Shown here: positions 56,218-64,000 of the stretch, piece by piece
Layout: every line of letters starts with the position of its first letter
Position numbering within the stretch: the stretch's first letter is position 1
Source: Ceratotherium simum simum
Taxonomy: Eukaryota > Chordata > Mammalia > Perissodactyla > Rhinocerotidae
Length of the DNA stretch: 64,000 nucleotides
Direction of reading: 5' to 3'
NCBI RefSeq assembly: GCF_000283155.1
Contig: NW_004454239.1
Location: 6,195,611 to 6,259,610 of the forward strand
Notes under the pieces: model-generated
Database searches by the model: none
Told to the model about the DNA's origin: nothing
Seen by the model: the letters and a program-made list of their open reading frames with translations, nothing else
Position numbers and translations under genes: made by a program

Positions 56218-56694
56218 GCACACACAGATGGGCTAAGTCTCCTCCCGATTGTTCTATGCCTTAGTGCATTGGAAATGAACTTCAGTTTAGGAAAGTTCAG
56301 TGCCTGTGGCACCAGAGCTATTTTGCAATGTATTAGGCATCTGGTGGTCCTAGCAGAATGGAATCAGCGTATGGGACTTCCATAGCATCACACTCTGAAG
56401 GCTGGACCAGAGCAGACCAATAGAGCAGAGGCGGAACCAGCACGACCTTTACCCCTGATTCGATGGGTCTATAAATGCCACTTAGGATCCTGTTGGCTGG
56501 TGTGTGGAGGATATGCAGGGGAGGAAATATTGAAGCTCATGGATTATTTAGAGTAAAAGCTAGTTGCAGAATGATTCATAGAGTACGGTTTCATCTTAAT
56601 ATTTTTTAACCCAAAAACATACTGAATATATTTACACATGAGTAAATGTGTACAAATGATCTAAAAAGAGCCACATCAACCTAAGAATAATGCT
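56218..56694. other. Non-coding, no recognised feature
   Basis: Unique sequence; nothing seen. Confidence 0.3.
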
Positions 56695-56950
56695 TGTTAA
56701 TATTATACAGTGCTAACATCATGCCAGGCACTGTTCTAAATATTTTACATATATTAACATGCCTACAATGCTCACACCATTCCTGTGGGGCAGTTACCAT
56801 TCTGATCTTCATTTAACAGAGGAGGGGGAAATTAAAGCACAGAGTGGTGAAGTCACTGGCCCAGGCTCACACAGCAGAAGCAGCAGAGTGAGGACTCCAC
56901 CCAGGCCATTGGGCTCTAGAATCCATGCCTACAGCCCTCCACCATCTGCC
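56695..56950 (-). repeat. MIR SINE, nearly full length
   Basis: Antisense MIR: gcttgttaatattatacagt, gccaggcactgttctaaat, cattcctgtggggcagtta, aattaaagcacagagtggtg, ggcccaggctcacacagca, and a tctagaatccatgcctac end. Confidence 0.88.
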
Positions 56951-58198
56951 TCCATCCTGACCAGGTGGTGCGTAGATGGGACGAGCTTAAGGGTGATGAT
57001 CAATGGGAGCTTCAGACTGGCCTCTCACATCTCACTTTTAACTGATACAGCATAAGCATCCATCATCTGTGAGTAGTGTAATAAGTTATGGCCTCACAAA
57101 TTATGTAAGCCCATTCTGAGTGCCGCTGTGTGATGTCAGAGCCCATGCTTGGTTTTGTGGTTTGATCAATTTGCCAAAGTAGCACAAGCCCAGTTGTTGC
57201 AGACTGAGGGGAAGAGCCAAGACAGACTTGATATGGAAGTGACGTATCCTCTCCAAGGCCTGGCCGCGTGGCATGCAGGGCGCTATACACACGGAAGTTT
57301 CCCTGTGTTAGGTGGCGGGGAGGGAGGGGGAGATCATCCCAGAGCCCACGACAAGGCGGGCCCGCCCGACACAATACAGCAGGCTCAGTGGCGCTTACTG
57401 CCACTTGGACACCATGACCGACCTTTGACTTTAGACCAGGACAAATCAGTCATGCTAAATTCATATTGTTGATTTCAAGTTTGTTGGTTTTTAATATTTT
57501 TGACAATTAGTTTTGTGGTTGTGGTTTTGTTTAAATTTAATTTGCAAATTTGCTTTGTTTTCTGTTGTCCAATAGCTCTGCGTTTCAGTTGTACAAAGTG
57601 ACGAGATGAGAGATGCTTCCCCAGCCTCCGTTTGCCTGCCTCCTAGTCCCGCCAGTGGTGGCGTCCTCTGCAGCTGCTCCTGCCCATCCTCTCTTGGCCT
57701 GCCCTCTTCCCTCCTCGCTGGCCTGCAGGTCCCTCCCTTGACCAATTCCTCCTCTGGGACAGTCTCCGGATCCCACCTCCCACACTGTGTCTAACCTTTA
57801 GTAGACCTTAGCGTAGTGTTTTAAAATACATTATATAAAGGGGATTGGAAAGCTCATTTATGCTAAAGAATTAGTGGCTTGTGTTGGAGCGGTATGCATT
57901 TTAAAAAGGGCATGATGAATTCAACAGAAAAAAATCTAAAGACAAATTTCAGGCATCATAAGACTTGAGGAATGTGGCGTCCACTTATCCACGTCCCCTT
58001 GACCTTTGGGGTGGTAATGGTGGGGAGGTGTTAACCTGGCGCAGTGGGCTGGCAACATGTTTCTGAGCTCTGCAGCCTGTATGTCAAGGCTGTTGTTGGA
58101 GAGAGAAGGAGGCTTCTGGGGCATCTGGGTAAAAGGACCTTTCTGTAGCAGGGTGTCCTAGCTTCTGGAGCTTGGGCGTGCCTTCTGTATAACCGGAA
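56951..58198. other. Non-coding, no recognised feature
   Basis: Unique sequence. A G-rich word (ggcggggagggagggggag) lies at about 57314-57332. An AT-rich stretch at 57470-57600 (ACAATTAGTTTTG, TTTAATTTGCAAATTTGC) might be a small conserved element. Frames at 57063-57472 conflict across strands. Confidence 0.35.
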
Positions 58199-58199
58199 G

Positions 58200-58320
58200 T
58201 TCCAGGGCTTGAGCCATGGTGTATGGACATGCTGGATTTCCTTTCTGGAAGCCTGTTTTCCCAACAATAAAATGAAGGGTTTGAAGACTGTGATGTCCAA
58301 CGACCTTCTAGTGTGACATC
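58200..58320 (+). repeat. Probable MIR fragment
   Basis: Sense MIR-variant pattern: cctgttttcccaacaata, aaatgaagggtttgaagac, gatgtccaacgaccttcta, gtgtgacatcc. The 127- and 177-codon minus-strand frames overlapping it (58031-58617) are therefore unlikely to be genes. Confidence 0.6.
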
Positions 58321-59630
58321 CATGAGACCTGGATTGACTGCACCCACTTCCCAGGACGATGCCCAGGGAGGGATTCTGATTCTGCCCAGTTTCGGTGGCT
58401 TGAATCCCTCCCACCAGTCAGGGCACCTCATCAAGAGTGTGTGGCTGATGAGATCTCTGCATTTACTAGAAGTAAGGCGGATCCAACCCTCCTCCATTGC
58501 CAGGTCAATGGGGAAACATCTGGCTGTGTGGAGGGAATGATCTGCCTCCAAACGCAAAGCCCAGTGCTGGGGACATAATGGAAATTTGTGACACTCGGTG
58601 GAGAACTTTAAGCCCATAAACCATAGACAGTATGTAGTCGCTCATCTGTGACAGACATAATAGGGATAATCGTCACTTAACAAGTAATCCAAGGCTAATT
58701 AAATGTTACTAACATATATTGCAAAGGCTCTTGTTTTTTTTTTCCTTCTCACACTCCTTCAGAGCACCTTGCATGAAGGGGTGCAGGAGAAGTTTCTACA
58801 TGTGGAAAATACTTGAAAAAAATGTCCGTTGCAATGGCGCTGAGGAAGATTGATCACTCATTTCTTGGAGCTCCTTCAGTATATGTACAGGCAGGTAGGC
58901 TCACAGAGCTGGGGTGGGTGCGGCAGAACTGCCTGGACATCTGCAGACTTACAGCCAGTGTGGCCAAGTACTGGCCCTGCCCTGCCAGCCCCCATCCTGC
59001 GCCGAATGTGGCAGCCTCTCCAGGGGCAGATGCCACACCTGGTTCACCTGCATGGTGCCAAGTAGTGAGCGATGCACTAGAACTGCTGCTGGAAAAGCTC
59101 TGAATCCTTTATACCTGGCAAAATTTGACTCTAGGGGAAGGCTCTGCTCACCGCAGGATGGGAGGATGTAGTGGATACGCATGCAGGTCCTTCAGGACCA
59201 AGGGACACAGTCCCCCCGCTGCTGGGCAGGTTGGCAGTAGACACCTGCCAGCTGAATTCCTCTCCAACAATTGTCCTCTGTGAAGAGAGCTGCCCCTCAA
59301 GGTCATACTCCACCCCAGGGGCAGCCCACATCCAATGACCAGTCAAGGTGAGGGTACAAGTGTAGGCAATTCCAAAGGTCCGTCCCTGCTCTAGGGTTCC
59401 CTGCGGGATTGGCCGAGGCGTTGGGCGAGCCTGTATCCCGATTCCACTTCTCCCTCTGCTTGGTCCTGCTTTCCCCAGCAGTACTGGTTACTCCAAGGGC
59501 ACCCTCTGAGAAACCCCCTGCCTGAAAACCAAGGGCCCAGAGTTTGTTTCCAACTCCCCTCTCCTACGCCCCAGGGTAGTGGCTGGGCGTGGGGAGGACG
59601 TTAGCTGTCTGAGGATGGGATTGAGTGTTC
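58321..59630. other. Non-coding, no recognised feature
   Basis: Unique sequence. The longest frame of the window (177 codons, minus, 58084-58617) reaches into this interval. Its translation has no recognisable domain, and half of it crosses a MIR. A short AT-rich patch with GGCTAATTAAATG lies near 58693. Confidence 0.35.
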
Positions 59631-59639
59631 TTAGCCCTC

Positions 59640-60060
59640 TGCTGCTCTGAGTCGGGCTCTCCAGAAGCAGAGCCTGAGCCAGGGGTTCCTGGGACAGTGG
59701 CTCCTGAGGGAGTGTTCTTAGGCAAAGCCTGTAAGAGACAGAGAGAGCAGGAGAGGGCAGGAGAAAGAGACCCATGAGATGGGGTTTCAGGTAGGGTCTA
59801 GCCTTGGATCCATGGGGAGAAGGTTCTGGAGCATAAAGCACAGCTGGAGGCCAAATGCTGGGCCTTGTCCATGGGTCAGTCATTGGCTGTGGGCTACATG
59901 GCGAGGGGGGACAGGGGCAGAGCTTCCCAGGGGGCCTTCCATGGAGGAAAGCAGTTCTCCAGAGAGGGGCAGCTGAGAGCTGTTACCCACACTCACTGCT
60001 CCTGGGGGACGGGCTGCTGTCTGCTAAGAGATCTCTGGGTGGGGCACCACAGTGTCCACC
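59640..60060. repeat. Possible old LTR-like repeat
   Basis: The phrase gggctctccagaagcagagc followed by ctgagccaggggttcctggg and a purine-rich segment recalls a recurrent mammalian LTR-type repeat. Alignment from memory is partial and no boundaries are clear. Confidence 0.3.
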
Positions 60061-60261
60061 ACACCACTTGTCCTGGTGCCAGAGAAAAAGCTTGTCTCCT
60101 ATGAGCTGTGACCATCCTGGCCCCAGGTGGCTCATTCTGCTTATTTCCTGTCTCAACTGCCATCACAGATGACTTTTTAAAGAAGAATGCTAAGTCTTAA
60201 ATTTGTATTTTTTTTTGGAAAGCCCCTTCTTATCTACAATCTCCTCTCTTCTTCCTAACCA

Positions 60262-60398
60262 TGTTGGGTAGGTAAGATTGGCATTGCTATCCCATTTCCT
60301 AGATGGGGAGCCCTGAGCCCTAAGAGAGGCCAGGCCCCACCAAAAGTCACCCAGTTAGAGGCAGAGCTGGCACTCACACACCACCTCCAGCATGTAGC
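60262..60398 (-). repeat. MIR SINE fragment
   Basis: Antisense MIR: gggtaggtaagattggcat, ctatcccatttcctagatg, gggagccctgagccctaag, agtcacccagttagaggcag, and agctggcactcacac. Confidence 0.78.
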
Positions 60399-61345
60399 CC
60401 AGGGTCCTGGAAGCCAGGTGGAGGCTCCCTTGGTGCCACCACTGTGACCATCTATGCAGTGCACAGTCTGTGCAACTCTGTGCAGCCACCCTGACCCTGC
60501 TCATACTGACTTGAGCTGGGGTCAGGCCACCCTAGTGATGTTGGGGATTCACCTTGAGCATGAGTCAGCCACACTTCACTGATCTACTGCATTGTGCCCT
60601 CCATCCAACTAGATTCTTTTCCTTTTCACAGTTTCTGCTCCTCAGAACTTCAGCTTGTGCTGGTTTGTGGCTTTTCATTATGGCTCTGGCTCTAACCAGA
60701 CCTATCTCCCTGAAACTAGCCTGCTCACTGGCAGGCCCTGCCCCTGCCCTCCAACAGTGTTCTTACTGCCACTCCTGAAAGGATGTTGGATGAACTCATC
60801 TTTTGATGCTGGGTCAGAGGTCACTGGGCAGTCTATGCATTGTTGCACTTGGGTGTCCTTTCCCACACAATAAACTGTGGCCAGGTCACGGGGTGGGATT
60901 ACCTGGTACAAAAGGGTGGTGAGCACCCCTCATGGGGTTTGTGACAGGGCAGGCTTCACGCCTTCTCTTGTGCACAGGACCTGGATCGTCCCTCTCAGGG
61001 AGTTGGGGAGCAGATCCTCATACTGATGGGAGGTGACATAGAGGGTCTCTCCAACTCTGAATTCTGTCATTCTAAGGCCCAAACTGTACCCCTTAGAAAT
61101 AAACAAAGAGGACAAGTCGCCCTCTGGAGAGTTGGTCCATCTGCTGCAGTCTTCCTGGTCAGGCCAGCAGGGTGTAGACCAGAACTTAGCAGGGCCCTGC
61201 TAGTAGACAACGTACGTCAGTGCTTTCCACAGGATTAGTATGAGCGGTTGGTGCGTGTCACTGTGCACTGGAGGACAGTGGGCTTTAGAGATGGGCAGAC
61301 AGACCTATCTCGACAGAGAAGATGGAGAAAGAAGATGCTATTAGA
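60399..61345. other. Non-coding, no recognised feature
   Basis: Unique sequence; competing short frames on both strands near 60554-60926 are chance. Confidence 0.35.
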
Positions 61346-61349
61346 AAGG

Positions 61350-61530
61350 AAAACAGGGCACTGGATTTGAGGTCGGAAGACCTACACTGTGACATCAGCC
61401 AACGAAGGGACCCCTCCAAGCTGCCGTTTCTTCATCTGAAAAATGAGGACAGTGGTTGCATCTGACCTGCCTCTCAGGGTGATTTTGGAAAATGGATGGA
61501 TCGATGTTTGTGAAAGCCGGCTGTGTGAGC
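61350..61530 (+). repeat. MIR SINE fragment
   Basis: Sense MIR: gggcactggatttgaggtcg, gaagacctacactgtgac, gccgtttcttcatctgaaaa, atgaggacagtggttgcat, ctgcctctcagggtgattt. Confidence 0.8.
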
Positions 61531-62734
61531 GGATGCTCCACACAGGTGTGTGTGGTGATCGCAGGTCTGGGAGCACCTGCCTAGGAGTGACCCTCTCCTG
61601 GGCTCGTGCCACAGGAGGCCCAGGGCCTTGCATCTCTCCCATTCCTCACTGTCTGGGTATCTCTGTGCCTTCTCTCCGGCACGGCTTGGCCTCTCTCTCC
61701 CGAGCGCAGACAGGGCCCCTTCCTTCCGGAGGGAACACGCGGCACTCGCCGGCTGGGTGCGTCTCAGCTCCAACCTCCACCCCAGGGGTCTGTGGCCTGT
61801 AGTTGGTCTCAGTCATCCCGCTCTTGTTTTTTTAAGGTTTGTTTCTTTTCAGAAACTCACAGAGGAAGGGAAGCCTGCATAGCCTCCACCTCTCTTATAT
61901 ACAGTAGCTTGTTTTATGACTTTGTTTTAAAAACTATTGGCTTAGAGAGCAATAACACAGATGTCTTTGCCTCACAAGAGAACCGTGAATTTCCACTTCT
62001 CTCTCCTCGGTGACAGCTCCATTACCTTCCATGGATAGTCTCTTCTTTGGCCCTGGAAAAAGCAGGAAAAAAAATGGTGCTTCTCCCGCAATTGTCCCTT
62101 ATGATAGGGCAACCAGATCGATAGCGCTGGCGCCCACTCTCCCTCGGTGGGCCCTCTCTGAGTCCTCAGAGCCAGCCCGGGCAGCAGCCTCCTGGTGGTG
62201 GAGGAAGACAATGCCCGCATCCCCAGAGGAGTGCTAAAGCCATCACAAAAGAAATATCTGTTTTCTCCCGTGCGTCCTGCAGGCATTTCCGTAAGTGGTG
62301 GCAACCCAGTGGCGGGGAAAGTTTGTTGGCTGCCTTACTAAATCTTCACCTGCCTGACCTCAGCTTGACAACTTCTTAACACGCGTGGAGAACAGTCAAT
62401 GCTCTGTGCAGAGCCGGGAGCTCCATCAGCCTCTCCACAAATGTCAGAGGCCTGGCTGGATGAGGGGTGGGGAGCGGCAAGGTAGATTTACACACACATC
62501 ACGGCTGGGCACGGTGGCAAGGAGGCAGCCTGTGTTGTGCTCGCATGCAGAACTTGTCCTGCTCAGTAGCATGTCACACTGTCACACTGCCTCTTCCCTG
62601 TGTGTAAAGTGGTAAGGTGTGAGTTTAATTAGCATAGAACAAAATTTCTTACTGTCTAATAATAACACCTCGAATTTTTATGTTACCTGCTCTCCAAGGA
62701 GCTCATAGCATGAAAAAAAGTGCACTTCTGAGTT
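61531..62734. other. Non-coding, small CpG cluster
   Basis: Unique sequence. CpG dinucleotides cluster at about 61675-61770 (ctctccggcacgg, cccgagcgcag, cacgcggcactcgccgg). The cluster is too short for an island. Frames up to 135 codons (61443-62013) overlap each other in different registers. Confidence 0.35.
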
Positions 62735-62860
62735 CTGTCTCATCTTCCAGAGACAAAGATCATATCCCCATTCTACAGAAAGGGAACCCGAGGCAGAGGA
62801 CTGGCTATTCGTGGCCCACTAAGGCACGGAGGGAGCTTAACTGCAGCCTCCTAACTTAGT
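62735..62860 (-). repeat. Probable MIR fragment
   Basis: Antisense MIR-like pattern: tatccccattctacagaaa, gggaacccgaggcagagga, then a shortened cccactaaggcacgga segment and cagcctcctaactta. Confidence 0.5.
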
Positions 62861-63700
62861 GGTTTTCCTTCAGTTCTGTGCAGAATACATGAGCTTAAAT
62901 TCCTTGAAAAGGAGAGTGATGAGACTAATGTAGGGGCTGCGACCGTGAGTCCCTTCAGACAGTGGGTAGGTAACATCCATGAATGGACCTGGCCACACAC
63001 AGCAGGGAGTGGCAGGGCCTGGACAAACTGGAGTGGGCAGTCACATAGAAGGGGACAACTTCCTTAGCCCCAGAGAAGTGTTGGCGTGCGAGAATGCAAA
63101 CTTGGCGTTGCCAGATCTTCTGATTTTATGTATGTAAATGTTGACCAAAAAGAAGAAGAAAAAAACACTCTCTTCCTCATACCCAATGTGAGTCCTTGTT
63201 AGGCACCACCCGAGGCCTCCAGCGTGTGACTTCTAGACTATGGCAGTGTTTGGGAAGACTGGCGCACTAGCTTGCGCATGGAGGATGAGGATGGGTCAAG
63301 AAACGGACTAGCCCATGGGAACAGTTGGAGGCTATGCTCCAATTGTAGTGTGAGGCGACAGGTCCTTGAATCATGGGCATTGTGGCGACATGGAGCAAAA
63401 GAGATGGAGCCCAAAGGGGTGGAAGAAAAACAACCACTGTATGTGGTCCATTAGATGAGGGGAGAACCCAAGATGGGTCTACTGGAGATTCCAGGGGCAG
63501 GAGGGTAGTGATGCCTTTGATGAGGACAGAAGAGCTAGAGAGCTTGTTTGTGGGATATGGGACCTGGGGAGTGTGACGATGAGGGCTTCAACATAATGTG
63601 CTCCTGGTAGAAACAGGACAGGCAGCTAGGGATGTCCCACAGCCTGCGTGTTTGCAGGCTTCTGCACTACATGGGAGAGTAAATATTATAAAAATTGTGA
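62861..63700. other. Non-coding, no recognised feature
   Basis: Unique sequence. A gttgccagatcttctgattt word near 63109 may be a remnant of an old repeat. Nothing else seen. Confidence 0.3.
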
Positions 63701-63879
63701 GACCAATTTGGTCTCCAATTTAAGGTTGCCAACTTTTTATCTGGCCAGGTGCGTACATGAAAATAAATAGCCACCGTCTTTATTTTGTTGAAGAAAAAAG
63801 AAATCTTCCCAAATAAGGACATATAGTAGACAGTCCTTTAAAGTGAAGAATTTTAGCTCATAAAAAAATTACTCCTTAG

Positions 63880-63946
63880 CCTTTATTTTTATTTTAATTT
63901 TTACCATGAATGGACATTAGTCCATGGTTACTGTTTGAGAACCACT
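63880..63946 (+). mobile_element. Possible hAT element right end
   Basis: The sequence gttactgtttgagaaccac followed by tgctct matches the terminal inverted repeat shared by MER5/MER20-type hAT elements. The body to the left (AT-rich, 63700-63880) is too diverged to assign. Confidence 0.45.
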
Positions 63947-64000
63947 GCTCTCACTTTCCAGAAGTAGCTGAGAGGAAAAGGCTCGAGTGGAATTTAGAAG

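Noticed and set aside
58084..58617. Longest open frame in the window (177 codons, minus strand)
   Set aside because: Half crosses a MIR-like repeat, a second frame of 127 codons overlaps it, the composition is unremarkable, and no domain or splice context is recognisable.
1..64000. Bacterial, plasmid or phage systems, CRISPR arrays, operons
   Set aside because: The mammalian SINE/LINE/LTR content and lack of compact genes exclude a prokaryotic origin. No direct-repeat arrays with spacers were seen.

Overview
This window looks like nuclear genomic DNA of a placental mammal, most likely an equid or another odd-toed ungulate. The best evidence is the interspersed repeats. Four tRNA-derived SINEs of the ERE type (about 13605-13835, 19446-19702, 47654-47915, 49031-49224) have the perissodactyl-specific head and tail. 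They sit among ordinary mammalian fossils: MIR, LINE-2, LINE-1, ERVL-MaLR LTRs, and MER5/MER20-type hAT elements. Family names here come from my memory of consensus sequences; no search was run.

I found no protein-coding gene, tRNA, rRNA or CRISPR array. The open reading frames are short (at most about 177 codons), overlap on both strands, run through simple repeats and transposons, and match no protein I recognise except decayed LINE-1 ORF2 tails. The window reads as intergenic or deep intronic sequence. Many AT-rich, low-CpG blocks are dense in TAATTA-like, octamer and TTTATGGC/ATAAA-like words and free of recognisable repeats. They look like the conserved non-coding elements found in gene deserts around developmental regulators. 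Conservation itself cannot be seen from one sequence, so these are low-confidence candidates.

Layout. 1-13 kb: mixed unique sequence with a strong G-quadruplex motif (184-215), a TG repeat, a MaLR LTR (about 3387-3738), MER5A (about 8214-8405), a long L2 (about 8505-9110), a MIR, an MLT1-type LTR (about 12330-12734), and candidate elements near 1.6-2.0, 5.0-5.6, 7.3-7.6 and 11.6-12.0 kb. 13-24 kb: young ERE1 (13605), L1 tail plus ERE (18.8-19.7 kb), MIRs, and AT-rich candidate elements at 20.1-20.4 and 21.3-21.6 kb. 24-35 kb: mainly unique sequence, a pair of adjacent MER20-like elements (26.33-26.67 kb), two CA/TG microsatellites, a CpG-rich patch near 33.0 kb, and scattered MIR/L2. 35-42 kb: L1 and L2 fragments, a repeat-poor AT-rich block (36.0-37.4 kb), and a 43-bp direct repeat framing an old repeat (38750/39258). 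42-50 kb: transposon-rich. A sense-strand L1 is split by an unidentified 1.26-kb insertion (42971-44248), then come a 58-bp-period CCT minisatellite (46.45-46.62 kb), ERE copies and a long antisense L1 (47.9-50.0 kb). 50-56 kb: the densest run of candidate conserved elements, with a possible non-coding exon at 55604-55990. 56-64 kb: ordinary unique sequence with MIR fragments.

The features do not form an operon or pathway. If the window has a function, it is most likely long-range regulation of a gene outside it.
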